Of a DNA stretch of 64,000 nt, positions 50,931 to 59,492 are shown piece after piece (positions within the stretch are counted from its first letter, which is position 1; each line of letters begins with the position of its first letter). The DNA comes from Paenibacillus polymyxa (GTDB lineage Bacteria; Bacillota; Bacilli; Paenibacillales; Paenibacillaceae): contig NZ_JAGGNR010000011.1 in NCBI RefSeq assembly GCF_018614975.1, positions 124,001 to 188,000 of the forward strand, given 5' to 3'. The notes beneath the pieces were generated by a model, which was not told where the DNA came from, made no database searches, and was given only the letters and a program-made list of their open reading frames with translations. Made by a program: the position numbers and the translations under genes.

Positions 50931-51014
50931 CTTAAATATAAGAATAGTGTTATATTAAGGAGAAATGCGATACATTTATATCAATATTACACTTAAAAAT
51001 ATAACTATATTGAG
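50931..51014. promoter_or_regulatory. Shared divergent promoter region of exporter and AraC gene
   Basis: This AT-rich 84-bp region lies between two divergent genes. ATATAAGAATAGTGTTATAT and TATATCAATATTACACTTA carry related blocks in opposite orientation, which could be operator sites for the AraC protein. No exact promoter is assigned. Confidence 0.4.
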
Positions 51015-51932
51015 ATGAGGGCCATGCAGAAGATCGAATTTACCATTGATCAACATTTGAAAGAAATGACGCAACACCGTACCGATACATTATCTATAGC
51101 CTGTTATGAGACAACTATTGTTCAAAATGTTCACGGACATATTCCTCTCCACTGGCATGATGAATTGCAGTTTGTTACCGTTCTTCAGGGTACGGCGTTG
51201 TTCCATATCAACGATCAAAAGATGATTTTGTCCAAAGGTGACGGGATTTTTATCAACAGTGGAATAATGCATATGGCCGAAGATCAAGGTGTGAGCGAGA
51301 ACTGCATTTATTTATGTCTGAATTTGTCCCCACACGTTATCATACCTTCGGATTTGTATATAAAGTACGTACATCCATATGTAACAGCAACTAATTTACC
51401 TTTTCTGTATATCGAAAGAGCTAACGCTTGGGGAGAACAGATCTTGGATGCTATTGCACGGATTAGAAAGGAGCTAGTGTACCAAGTTCCGTTTTACGAA
51501 GTGAATGTTGCTTCGGCGGTGCTTAATATGTGGAAACTGCTGATTATGAACGGGTATTCTCTAGAACATGATCCATCAGAGATGAGCAGAAACAACCGAA
51601 TGAAAGACATGTTACAATGGATTAATCTCAATTATGCCGATCCAATTAAGCTGGAAGATATTGCGAAGGCCGGACAGTTAAGTCGTTCGGAGACATGCCG
51701 TTATTTCAAGCAAATCCTGAAAACCACACCCATGCAATATGTGATAGAGTACCGCATCCAAAGAAGCATTGAACTATTGCAATCCTCCAAGCGTAACATC
51801 ACCGAAATTGCCTATGAGGTCGGTTTTAACAGCACGAGTTATTACATTAACCAATTCCGCAAAACAATGAATGCAACCCCTTTACGATTTAGAAGGGATT
51901 TGAACAAAAGAGAAAAAGAACATAATTGTTGA
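51015..51932 (+). CDS. AraC family transcriptional regulator
   Basis: The 305-aa product has an N-terminal cupin sensor domain with LHWHDELQFVTVLQGTALF and the turn KGDGIFINSGIMHM (about residues 45-95). The C-terminal AraC DNA-binding pair is at about 205-300 (LEDIAKAGQLSRSETCRYFKQIL and ITEIAYEVGFNSTSYYINQFRKTM). The start is ATG 51015, or 51024; neither has a strong ribosome site. It is divergent from an EamA exporter, its likely target. The pair interrupts the sigF-spoVAA order of B. subtilis, so it was probably inserted here. Confidence 0.85.
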   Translation: MRAMQKIEFTIDQHLKEMTQHRTDTLSIACYETTIVQNVHGHIPLHWHDELQFVTVLQGTALFHINDQKMILSKGDGIFINSGIMHMAEDQGVSENCIYLCLNLSPHVIIPSDLYIKYVHPYVTATNLPFLYIERANAWGEQILDAIARIRKELVYQVPFYEVNVASAVLNMWKLLIMNGYSLEHDPSEMSRNNRMKDMLQWINLNYADPIKLEDIAKAGQLSRSETCRYFKQILKTTPMQYVIEYRIQRSIELLQSSKRNITEIAYEVGFNSTSYYINQFRKTMNATPLRFRRDLNKREKEHNC

Positions 51933-51974
51933 GTTCTTGTACATGATCCGTGAACCTATCTACCAATACCGAAG

Positions 51975-51998
51975 AGTCGCCCATACGGCGACTTTTTT
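51975..51998 (+). terminator. Terminator after the AraC gene
   Basis: AGTCGCC (51975-51981) and GGCGACT (51987-51993) form a 7-bp stem with a 5-nt loop and a T-run. Confidence 0.9.
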
Positions 51999-52169
51999 GA
52001 TATGTAACAAAATGCTCCGCACTCAGTTGCGCCTAAAACACCCAAAATTGCTTAAAATTAATATCCAGAAGCTACCTTCACAAGTCATTGAATTTTAAGC
52101 AAAATAACCCTGAAAAGCTCATCTTTCATTTCCCTTCCTGCCTACTCCCCAGCATATTTATTTCAAACG

Positions 52170-52471
52170 TTTGGAAACGGGAGGACGAGGTGGAGCGGAG
52201 GGATGGAATAGGTCAAAAGGAGCGAAGCGTGAGGGCTCACCTAAGGATACATAAGCAACGCAGGCGGCAGATTAGACCTGAAGAAGCGAAGCGTTCGCCT
52301 TTGTCTCCAAATTTCTAACACTTAGAAATCAATCATAAGAATTTGGAGACAACAGCGATCAGAAGGTTGGTCTGCCGTCGGAGTGTCTGCGTGTATCCTC
52401 CCCCGAGCAACAGCGACCAATGACCGATCCATTCCGTAGCGTCCACACCACCTCCCGATCTTTTTCCAACT
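52170..52471. repeat. 300-bp long imperfect palindrome (repeat element) upstream of spoVAA
   Basis: The two halves are reverse complements over most of their length. Left-arm blocks TTGGAAA, CGGGAGG, AGGATACA and CGGCAG reappear, reversed, in the right arm (TGTATCCT, CTGCCG, CCTCCCG, TTTCCAA). The central stem GTCTCCAAATT/AATTTGGAGAC (52303-52313, 52340-52350) is perfect with a 26-nt loop. A short frame through the left arm has no ribosome binding site and is not a gene. It ends about 66 nt before spoVAA and occupies most of the 605-bp gap between the AraC gene and spoVAA; the rest of the gap holds the AraC terminator and AT-rich sequence. Confidence 0.65.
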
Positions 52472-52537
52472 AGTTTGTAATAAATTTGCACATTCTTCAA
52501 ATACTAACCTAAATTACGCAGTAAAGGAGTGCTATGG

Positions 52538-53194
52538 ATGTCCCAGACACCCACTCCAATGGTCTATATTCGTCTGCGCAGCCGTATTCGCATCCAGAGG
52601 GGCAGAGCAGTCAAGCTTGGAGACATTGCACATGTACTGACCTCTTCTGAAGACCAGGAGGGAAGTCTATTGGAGCTTGAACTTTTGCGCCCTGGACCGG
52701 AGGATGGCAATCTGATCCTCATTGATATATTGCAGATTATTCCCCGAATTCGGCACATCTTGCCGGAGGTAAGTGTGGAACTGATGGGATCAGGTCATAC
52801 GTTGGTTGAAGTCATTGCGGGAAATGGTCAACCTTCCAAGTCCTTGTTCATTCTGGTTTGGCTGCTGTTGTTCTTTGGATCAGCCTTAACCATTATGAAT
52901 TTTCATGCCGATGTGAACATGCAGGAAGTACAGATTCGCATAGTGGAGATGCTCACTGGGCATCGGGACGAACATCCCTATCTGTTCCAAGTGGCGTATT
53001 CCATTGGCATTGGATTCGGAATGGCAGTGTTTTTTAATCATTTGTTCAAGAAAAAGTGGAATGAGGAGCCTACCCCGCTGGAAGTGGAGATGTTCCTATA
53101 CCAGCAAAATGTAGATAAATATGTGGTGATTGAAGAAAGCGAACGGATGCATGAGCAGGAACGCGGGGAGATGAATGCGGATGAGCGTTCTTAA
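52538..53194 (+). CDS. spoVAA: Stage V sporulation protein AA
   Basis: SpoVAA is a forespore membrane protein of the spoVA group, linked to dipicolinic acid movement. The 218-aa product has an N-terminal soluble domain (IYIRLRSRIRIQRGRAVKLGDIA, DILQIIPRIRHILPEVSVELMG). Two transmembrane helices follow (SLFILVWLLLFFGSALTIM and VAYSIGIGFGMAVFF). The ATG at 52538 follows AAAGGAG by 8 nt; a GTG at 52529 overlaps that site. It overlaps spoVAB. The upstream AT-rich region may hold a SigG promoter (TGTAATA and ATACTA), but this is weak. Confidence 0.92.
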   Translation: MSQTPTPMVYIRLRSRIRIQRGRAVKLGDIAHVLTSSEDQEGSLLELELLRPGPEDGNLILIDILQIIPRIRHILPEVSVELMGSGHTLVEVIAGNGQPSKSLFILVWLLLFFGSALTIMNFHADVNMQEVQIRIVEMLTGHRDEHPYLFQVAYSIGIGFGMAVFFNHLFKKKWNEEPTPLEVEMFLYQQNVDKYVVIEESERMHEQERGEMNADERS

Positions 53195-53603
53195 TGGAGC
53201 AATCAGCATTGTATTGGGTATTGCAGGGGGAATTGCCGTAGGAAGCGGCGTAATTGCGCTCATTCTGGTGCTCGATATGATTCCCCGGTTGGCTCAACTT
53301 ACGCAATCGTATGACAAAACTCACTGGTACGAAGGGGCGCTAATAGGTGGTTCACTGCTCGGGACGGTGGCGGATTTCTGGCACTGGAAAATGCATGGGG
53401 TGCTGCTGCTCAGCCCGATTGTTGGTTTGTTCTGTGGCGTGTTCATCGGTCTGCTCGCCGCAGCGCTCACCGAGGTGCTTAATGTACTGCCCGTGCTAGC
53501 CAAACGATTGGGCATGAAACCTTATTTGTTTGGATTACTGCTCGCTATGATTTTGGGCAAAATGACAGGTTCCCTGTTTGATTTTTTTATATATCAGCGG
53601 TAA
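53181..53603 (+). CDS. spoVAB: Stage V sporulation protein AB
   Basis: SpoVAB is a small integral membrane protein of the spoVA locus. The 140-aa product has four or five hydrophobic helices, including ISIVLGIAGGIAVGSGVIALILVLDMI at the start and LLAAALTEVLNVLPVLAKRL later. The ATG at 53181 has GGGGAG 10 nt upstream; ATG 53175 is only 4 nt from it. It overlaps spoVAA by 14 nt. B. subtilis SpoVAB is 141 aa. The usual spoVAC, VAD and VAE genes are not between it and spoVAF here. Confidence 0.92.
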   Translation: MSVLNGAISIVLGIAGGIAVGSGVIALILVLDMIPRLAQLTQSYDKTHWYEGALIGGSLLGTVADFWHWKMHGVLLLSPIVGLFCGVFIGLLAAALTEVLNVLPVLAKRLGMKPYLFGLLLAMILGKMTGSLFDFFIYQR

Positions 53604-53627
53604 CTCGTGGCCATAGGAGGATGGAAG

Positions 53628-55295
53628 ATGGATGAACGAACGGAGCACACAGGCCAGGAAAAAAGTGAAGGTATAACGGAAGAGATGTTACAGAAGTCTG
53701 CTTATGAGATTCAGAAGGAAGAAGAGGAGAAAGCGTACAACAAGAAAAAACAAAATGAGATGTCCGACAGCGTTGAGGAATCCGTACAATATTGGCAGGA
53801 AAACGATGATATCTCCCCACGTATGAGTGAGAATAGATATACGTTGCAACAGGTGCTCGGGCTTGGAGAATCGTTCGACGTAAATATGAGGGAAATGGTT
53901 CTGGGTGGCAAGCACGTTGGATTGCTGATGATCACCGGTTTTGCGAAGGATGAAATTTTGCTTGAAGTGTTGAAAAGACTGACCTATCTCACGCCGGATG
54001 ACGTGTCTGGACATGCACTCAAATCCTATTTTGAATGTTACATTCCCCATATTCAGGTAGAAAGAGTGGAAAAGATGAGTGCCGTCATCAACAAGGTTCT
54101 TACCGGCATGAGTGCAATGTTCGTTGAAGGAGACCGTTCTGTCTTAATTATGGATACCCGGAGTTATCCGGTACGTTCACCCGAAGAACCTTCATTGGAA
54201 AGGGTAGTCCGTGGTTCGAGAGACGGTTTTACCGAAACGCTCCTCACCAATGTGACTTTGGTGCGCCGTAGAATACGCGACCCTGGACTGAAATTTGAGA
54301 TTATGCAGGTGGGGCGGAGAACACAAACCGATGTCTGCGTGGTGTACATTGACGATATTGTGGATAAAGTACAGGTGGATTCGGTCCGTGAAAAAATTCA
54401 GCGAGTGGATATTGATGGTATTCCCTCTGCCGATAAACAGCTGGAAGAAGCGATTATCAACAAGGGTTGGAACCCGTTTCCACTCGTTCGGTATTCCGAG
54501 CGACCAGATGTTACTGCCTCCCATTTGCTGGAAGGACGAGTTGTCATTTTCGTAGATACGTCCCCCAGTGTAATGATTCTGCCTACGACCTTCTTCGACC
54601 TGTGTGAGCATGCGGAAGAAAACAGACAGACGGCCTTGATGGGAACGTATTTACGCTGGGTGCGTTTTGCAGGGATTTTGATTTCATTGTTTTTGCTGCC
54701 ACTCTGGCTTCTAATGGTGATCGACCCTTCAATCAAACCGATGGGGCTGGAATTTATCGGTCCACAGGAAAATGCAAAACTGCCGCTCATTCTGCAATTC
54801 CTCCTGATTGAGCTTGGCGTGGATTTGCTGCGGATGGCGGCGGTTCATACCCCTACACCGTTGGCTTCAGCCATGGGATTGATCGCAGCCATTCTGATCG
54901 GGGATATGGCTGTGAAAACAGGATACTTTGTTAACGAAGTCGTGCTGTACATGGCCATCGCAGCAATCGGTATGTTTGCCACGCCAAGTTACGAGTTGGG
55001 ACTCGCCAATAGGCTGGTCAGGCTGATTCTGTTAGTCACTGTTGCAATATTCAAGGTTCCGGGATTGGTCGTAGGCAGTACATTACTCATAGTGGCACTC
55101 ACCATTCATCGGTCGTACAATTCTTCGTATCTCTGGCCTTTTATACCGTTTAATGCAAAGGCCCTGGGCAACTTTTTATTCAGGCTTCCGCTGCTGGAAA
55201 ATAAAAAACGTCCATCATTTAACAAAACACGTGACAACACCAAAATGTCCGACGATCCGGACGGGGAACTGCGAAAAAGTAAAAAACACAAATGA
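53628..55295 (+). CDS. spoVAF: SpoVAF/GerA-type spore germination protein
   Basis: SpoVAF resembles the A subunits of spore germinant receptors. The 555-aa protein has a soluble N-terminal half (YTLQQVLGLGESFDVNMREM, PRSYPVRSPEEPSLERVVRGSRDGFTETL and VCVVYIDDI). Membrane helices follow from about residue 335 (WVRFAGILISLFLLPLWLLMV, LGLIAAILIGDMAV) and a polar tail. The motif GSRDGFTE is typical of the GerA family. ATG 53628 follows AGGAGG by 7 nt. At 555 aa it is longer than the 493 aa of B. subtilis, partly from the charged N-terminus. lysA follows as in B. subtilis. Confidence 0.93.
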   Translation: MDERTEHTGQEKSEGITEEMLQKSAYEIQKEEEEKAYNKKKQNEMSDSVEESVQYWQENDDISPRMSENRYTLQQVLGLGESFDVNMREMVLGGKHVGLLMITGFAKDEILLEVLKRLTYLTPDDVSGHALKSYFECYIPHIQVERVEKMSAVINKVLTGMSAMFVEGDRSVLIMDTRSYPVRSPEEPSLERVVRGSRDGFTETLLTNVTLVRRRIRDPGLKFEIMQVGRRTQTDVCVVYIDDIVDKVQVDSVREKIQRVDIDGIPSADKQLEEAIINKGWNPFPLVRYSERPDVTASHLLEGRVVIFVDTSPSVMILPTTFFDLCEHAEENRQTALMGTYLRWVRFAGILISLFLLPLWLLMVIDPSIKPMGLEFIGPQENAKLPLILQFLLIELGVDLLRMAAVHTPTPLASAMGLIAAILIGDMAVKTGYFVNEVVLYMAIAAIGMFATPSYELGLANRLVRLILLVTVAIFKVPGLVVGSTLLIVALTIHRSYNSSYLWPFIPFNAKALGNFLFRLPLLENKKRPSFNKTRDNTKMSDDPDGELRKSKKHK

Positions 55296-55399
55296 TCTTC
55301 CGAAAAATCCATTCATCTCGCTGCCTAATTTGATATACTGGTGTAAAATCATTGGAATAGCAATTGTTCCAGTATATAAAAAAGTGAGGAATGCAGATT

Positions 55400-56731
55400 A
55401 TGTATTTACATGGTACAAGTAAAATAAATGCGCAAGGGCATCTGGAGATTGGCGGAGTGGATGCAACAGATCTGAAAGAACAATTTGGAACTCCCCTGTA
55501 CGTTGTGGACGAGCAATTGGTTCGCGAGCGTTGCAGAGAGTACATGGAAGCATTCCGTGCTTCCGGACTGGGCTTCCAGGTTGCTTATGCAAGTAAAGCA
55601 TTCTGTGTAATGGCGATGTGTGCCCTTGCAGCTGAAGAAGGACTTTCCCTGGATGTTGTATCTGATGGTGAACTGTTTACTGCACTGCAAGCAGGCTTCC
55701 CGGCTGAGCGTATTCACTTCCACGGTAACAACAAAACGCTGGAAGAGATCGAAATGGCTCTGGATGCAGAGATCGGATGCTTTGTTGTTGATAACTTCAA
55801 TGAATTGCATCTGTTGCAGGCTGTAGCAGCGGACAAAAATCGTAAAGTAAACATTTTGCTTCGTGTGACGCCTGGTGTTGAGGCTCATACGCATGAATAT
55901 ATTTCCACAGGTCAGACGGATTCTAAATTTGGATTCGATATCGGCAATGGTACAGCATTTGAAGCGATTGACTTGGCTTCCAAGCAGTCTAACCTGGTAT
56001 TGCTCGGTGTGCATTCCCACATCGGTTCCCAGATCTTCGAAGTTGAAGGCTTCCAGATGGCTGTTCAACGTGTTGCTGAATTTGCAGCAAGTGTATATGA
56101 GCGTCTTCATGTTGCTTTCAAAGTGGTTAACCTTGGTGGTGGATTCGGAATCCGTTATATCGATGGAGATACGCCGCTTGAAGTTGCGCAATATGTGAAG
56201 GCTATTACAGACGCCGTTAAAAATCATTTTGCTCAAATCGGCTATGCCGTACCTGAGATCTGGGTTGAACCAGGCCGCAGCATCGTGGGTGAAGCGGGAA
56301 CAACACTGTATACCGTTGGAACAAGCAAAGACATTCCAGGCGTGCGTAAATACGTTGCCGTTGATGGTGGTATGACCGATAACCCACGTCCTGCTTTGTA
56401 TGAATCCAAGTACGAAGCTGTACTTGCCAACCGTGCGAATGAGGCTGCTCAGGAAACAGTATCTGTTGCGGGTAAATGCTGCGAGAGTGGCGATATGTTG
56501 ATCTGGGATCTGGACCTGCCAAAAGTGGAAAGTGGCGATCTGCTCGCTGTAGCTTGTACAGGTGCATACAACTACTCCATGGCAAGCAACTACAACCGGA
56601 TTCGTCGTCCGGCAGTAGTCTTTGTCAAAGACGGTCAAGGAGATGTCGTAGTACGCCGTGAGACGTATCAAGATATCATCCAGAATGACCTGGTACCTGC
56701 GCGTATTGGCAAACAGCCAGTTACTCGCTAA
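55400..56731 (+). CDS. lysA: Diaminopimelate decarboxylase
   Basis: LysA converts meso-diaminopimelate to lysine. The 443-aa PLP enzyme has the Schiff-base lysine in AYASKAFC (about residues 58-65), HSHIGSQIFEVE, the phosphate-binding GGGFGIRY and EPGRSIVGEAGTTLY, and CCESGD near the C-terminus. The ATG at 55400 has GTGAGGA about 9-10 nt upstream; the ATG at 55391 is too close to that site. It follows spoVAF, and aspartate kinase, which begins the same pathway, lies at the left edge of the window. Confidence 0.97.
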   Translation: MYLHGTSKINAQGHLEIGGVDATDLKEQFGTPLYVVDEQLVRERCREYMEAFRASGLGFQVAYASKAFCVMAMCALAAEEGLSLDVVSDGELFTALQAGFPAERIHFHGNNKTLEEIEMALDAEIGCFVVDNFNELHLLQAVAADKNRKVNILLRVTPGVEAHTHEYISTGQTDSKFGFDIGNGTAFEAIDLASKQSNLVLLGVHSHIGSQIFEVEGFQMAVQRVAEFAASVYERLHVAFKVVNLGGGFGIRYIDGDTPLEVAQYVKAITDAVKNHFAQIGYAVPEIWVEPGRSIVGEAGTTLYTVGTSKDIPGVRKYVAVDGGMTDNPRPALYESKYEAVLANRANEAAQETVSVAGKCCESGDMLIWDLDLPKVESGDLLAVACTGAYNYSMASNYNRIRRPAVVFVKDGQGDVVVRRETYQDIIQNDLVPARIGKQPVTR

Positions 56732-56786
56732 TCGTCAAAGATAATGCGTTTCTGCATTATTCAAGATATAGGGATTTTACAGTTGA

Positions 56787-56825
56787 AGCAGATGAAAAGG
56801 GAACTTCCTTTTTCGTCTGCTTTTT
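56787..56825 (+). terminator. Terminator after lysA
   Basis: AGCAGATGAAAAGG (56787-56800) pairs with CCTTTTTCGTCTGCT (56807-56821) with one mismatch, and T bases follow. A smaller hairpin (ATAATGC/GCATTAT) precedes it. Confidence 0.85.
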
Positions 56826-56865
56826 GTGTATTTGGACTAAATTATGAAAAAAGTTGTCGTTTTTT

Positions 56866-56894
56866 TTGCGATCCAGACATTTTCGGTGTACACT
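56866..56894 (+). promoter_or_regulatory. SigA promoter of ppiB
   Basis: TTGCGA (56866-56871) and TACACT (56889-56894) are 17 nt apart, 84 nt before the ppiB start codon. Confidence 0.55.
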
Positions 56895-56977
56895 AATAAA
56901 AGTGCTGTAATGCTTGGCCCAGGGTCATGCATTTTGGTACCATTAACGATGGTCAATACGAAAGGAGTCATTTACAT

Positions 56978-57409
56978 ATGGCGAAACAAGCGAAAATTAA
57001 ATTGGCAAACGGCGGAGAAGTTCTGATCGATCTGTTCGATCAAGAAGCTCCAAACACAGTAGCAAATTTTGAGAAACTGGCTAACTCCGGTTTCTACAAT
57101 GGTCTTACATTTCACCGCGTTATCCCGGGCTTTGTAGCTCAAGGTGGATGCCCTAACGGTAGCGGTGCAGGTGGTCCAGGTTACACGATCAACTGTGAGA
57201 TTAACCCGAACAAACATGAGCGCGGAACACTTGCTATGGCACATGCTGGCCGTAACACAGGTGGAAGCCAGTTCTACATCTGCTACCAACCGCAACCACA
57301 TTTGGATGGACAACATACGGTATTTGGTAAAGTAACTAAAGGTATGGAGTTCGTGGACGCTTTAGAAGGTAAAGACAAAATGGAAACTGTTGAAGTTGTA
57401 GAAGCTTAA
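56978..57409 (+). CDS. ppiB: Peptidyl-prolyl cis-trans isomerase, cyclophilin type
   Basis: PpiB catalyses proline isomerisation to help protein folding. The 143-aa cyclophilin has the catalytic Arg/Phe block [13 protein letters not shown] (about residues 40-52), then [27 protein letters not shown]. The ATG at 56978 follows AAAGGAGTC. The frame is open upstream to 56927, but the family length (143 aa in B. subtilis) fits this start. No signal peptide, so it acts in the cytoplasm. A strong terminator follows. Confidence 0.96.
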   Translation: MAKQAKIKLANGGEVLIDLFDQEAPNTVANFEKLANSGFYNGLTFHRVIPGFVAQGGCPNGSGAGGPGYTINCEINPNKHERGTLAMAHAGRNTGGSQFYICYQPQPHLDGQHTVFGKVTKGMEFVDALEGKDKMETVEVVEA

Positions 57410-57438
57410 TACCTTCACCTTAACTGGATCCAAACATG

Positions 57439-57469
57439 AAGTGCTTCTTTTATAGAAGCACTTTTTTTC
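57439..57469 (+). terminator. Terminator after ppiB
   Basis: AAGTGCTTC (57439-57447) and GAAGCACTT (57455-57463) form a perfect 9-bp stem with a 7-nt loop and a T-run. Confidence 0.95.
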
Positions 57470-57509
57470 TTTTCAGATGTCACGTATTCGAAATCGATGA
57501 TTGGAAAGG

Positions 57510-58835
57510 ATGAATAAAACCTTGGATATGGTTACTCAGCTAAGCTTGTTAAAACAGATTTATAGTGAGCGCACGTTGTGGGATGAAGAACTGCGGGCAT
57601 CCCGGCATGTCGTTCCGGATAGTCTATCCGTAAAGGAGCGAGAAGCTCTTGAGGCAGCGGGGCGTGAACCGAATCGATTTGTACGTCCGCAACATGATGA
57701 AACGATTACTGAGCTGAAAAAAGTTGCGAATCAATGGACGATAAATGATGCAGCGCAGGCATTTGTATCCTCTTTGTGGTCAGCACCCATGATCTGGCGC
57801 TCGTTGCTTACGGGAAAGCTTATTGCAAGCAGCATGCCAAGTCATGAACATACGCCATATCCATATTCGAACACTTGTAAGATCTGCGGATTAAGTGTAG
57901 ATCAAGCAACCGACACGACGCTGCAATGGTATTGGCGGATGACCAATGGAACCCCGTTGGACGGTGATCCTTTTGGATATGTGTTGGCACTTCGAGAGTT
58001 GGCTGCCGCGCAGGAGCTTCCAATACCCAATGAATACGACCGCTGGACATTCCGTGCGGTATTAACGGTGCTGCGCGAATTACCTCCCAAAACACGCTAC
58101 AGCAAGGCAGCAGTAGCGCTCAAGAAGGAACGTCTTTTGCCTATACAGAAGGAATATGCCTACCGTGATTTGCTTGAGACATTAGCTCTGATTGGCATAC
58201 TGGATACGCCGGAACATCCTGGAATGATCACAGAATTCACATCTTACATGCAGCGTGACGCACGCCCCAATGTGCGGGTTGAAGTGCAGGCCCCTCTGGC
58301 GTGGTGGGACTCATCTGTCGGAATTAATGAGAACAACCTGAACAAGATATTTCATGATTTTGATCTGAATAATATATCTCTTGCGGATAAGCCTGAAGAG
58401 AGTCCAGTTTTACAGGACACGATCTTAGGGGGATTGGAGAAGAAGAGAAGTGTTCGCGGAAAAGTACCAAAGGCATCTCCTGATGCAGGTACCGGGGAGG
58501 TACAATCTGGAGATGTGTATGCTGTTCGGGTCCGGGAAGGTGTATGGGTCACAGTGTATTGTCATGAAGTCAGAGACAAGCGCGTCATCGTCGAATATCT
58601 GGAGGGTGTCTTTCCAAACATGCCGGGAAAAGCAGATTTGCATGGGACGTTTCGACCGCGAGCGAATGGACGCTGGAAATGCTCGGCTATTGCGATCGAT
58701 TCCACAAGTTGGGTCAGAAGGGTGGCAAGAGATTTCCCGCTTCCGACTTCGCCCCTGCAAGAACCTGACCGCACTCCATTCCATAATGCCAAAGAATTAA
58801 AACATATGGCGAGTTGGTGTTTTCCTGATATGTAG
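57510..58835 (+). CDS. Uncharacterised protein with CxxC motif
   Basis: I do not recognise this 441-aa protein. It has no signal peptide or membrane helix. A possible metal site with His-x-His and CKIC lies at about residues 112-126 (SHEHTPYPYS and TCKICG). The N-terminal part is helical and charged (LSVKEREALEAAG). The C-terminal part, after about 340, is beta-rich (VYAVRVREGVWVTVYCHEV, VIVEYLEGVFP). Start choices are ATG 57510 or TTG 57522; the latter is better spaced from GGAAAGGA. It stands alone between two terminators ahead of the riboflavin operon. It may be lineage-specific. Confidence 0.7.
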   Translation: MNKTLDMVTQLSLLKQIYSERTLWDEELRASRHVVPDSLSVKEREALEAAGREPNRFVRPQHDETITELKKVANQWTINDAAQAFVSSLWSAPMIWRSLLTGKLIASSMPSHEHTPYPYSNTCKICGLSVDQATDTTLQWYWRMTNGTPLDGDPFGYVLALRELAAAQELPIPNEYDRWTFRAVLTVLRELPPKTRYSKAAVALKKERLLPIQKEYAYRDLLETLALIGILDTPEHPGMITEFTSYMQRDARPNVRVEVQAPLAWWDSSVGINENNLNKIFHDFDLNNISLADKPEESPVLQDTILGGLEKKRSVRGKVPKASPDAGTGEVQSGDVYAVRVREGVWVTVYCHEVRDKRVIVEYLEGVFPNMPGKADLHGTFRPRANGRWKCSAIAIDSTSWVRRVARDFPLPTSPLQEPDRTPFHNAKELKHMASWCFPDM

Positions 58836-58877
58836 AATGATACGATGGATGTGAAATGTGCCTCCAAGCAAAAAGCG

Positions 58878-58904
58878 TGCCTCCTTGAGAGGCAGCGGTT
58901 TTTT
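58878..58904 (+). terminator. Terminator after the orphan gene
   Basis: TGCCTC (58878-58883) and GAGGCA (58889-58894) pair with a 5-nt loop, followed by a T-run at 58899-58904. Confidence 0.75.
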
Positions 58905-59007
58905 GTTGTTTCTTAGCTTATTAAAAGTTAGTATGTGACAAAAAGGAACAAAAAACAATTGATTTTTTGGCATTAAAGTGCTAACATCCAAGTAATAACG
59001 AAAGCAA

Positions 59008-59175
59008 TCCTTCAGGGCAGGGTGCAATTCCCTACCGGCGGTGATGCAGGAAGTGTTAGGCATATGTCCAGCACTTGATGCAAAGTCCGTGAGCTGTCTG
59101 CCATTGGCAGATGGCTGATCTGGTGTAATTCCAGAACCGACAGTATAGTCTGGATGGGAGAAGGAGAGGTGCAGA
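59008..59175 (+). ncRNA. FMN riboswitch (RFN element)
   Basis: The conserved RFN blocks are present in order: CTTCAGGGCAGGGTGCAATT, CCCTACCGGCGGTGAT, AAAGTCCGTGAGC, GGTGTAATTCCAGAACCGACAG and the closing TGGGAGAAGGAGAGG. It senses FMN. It lies upstream of ribD-ribE-ribBA-ribH with a terminator at 59424-59458, so FMN should cause premature termination. Variable P6-like sequence is TGTCTGCCATTGGCAGATGG. Confidence 0.97.
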
Positions 59176-59423
59176 CCTAACAGGTTTGCATTCAGCAGGA
59201 GTATTGCTGCACAGTCACGATTTGTGATGTCTTGCACTGTGCAGGGAAGATCCGCTTACGCCGGACAGTTCCATACATATGCCGCACTATAAAAGCTCTT
59301 TACCTGTAATTGATGTTCATTAAGGTATGTGTCTATTTTCACTTGCTCGAAATGAAGTTTTGGGCGAAGTGTTGGCGTGCTGTATCCATTTCACTCCTGC
59401 TGGTGACAATTGTCTCTCATCAT
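59176..59423 (+). promoter_or_regulatory. Long expression platform between FMN aptamer and terminator
   Basis: About 250 nt lie between the aptamer and the terminator, longer than usual. CTGCACAGT (near 59208) and ACTGTGCAG (near 59236) can form a 9-bp stem with a loop of about 20 nt, a possible antiterminator or additional element. No coding frame with a ribosome site is seen. Confidence 0.5.
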
Positions 59424-59458
59424 CCCCATCGAACTGATTGTTCGACGGGGATTTTTTT
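59424..59458 (+). terminator. Riboswitch-controlled terminator ahead of ribD
   Basis: CCCCATCGAA (59424-59433) pairs with TTCGACGGGG (59441-59450) with one mismatch, followed by seven T. It is 35 nt before the ribD start. Confidence 0.9.
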
Positions 59459-59492
59459 ATAAACAAGACTTTAAACCGCGGGGTGAACGGAT

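Noticed and set aside
52088..52318. 76-codon plus-strand frame before spoVAA
   Set aside because: It covers the left arm of the long palindrome and has a basic, low-complexity translation and no ribosome site.
55406..56671. 421-codon minus-strand frame opposite lysA
   Set aside because: The translation is rich in Cys, His and Phe as expected for an antisense shadow of a highly biased gene; lysA has all family motifs.
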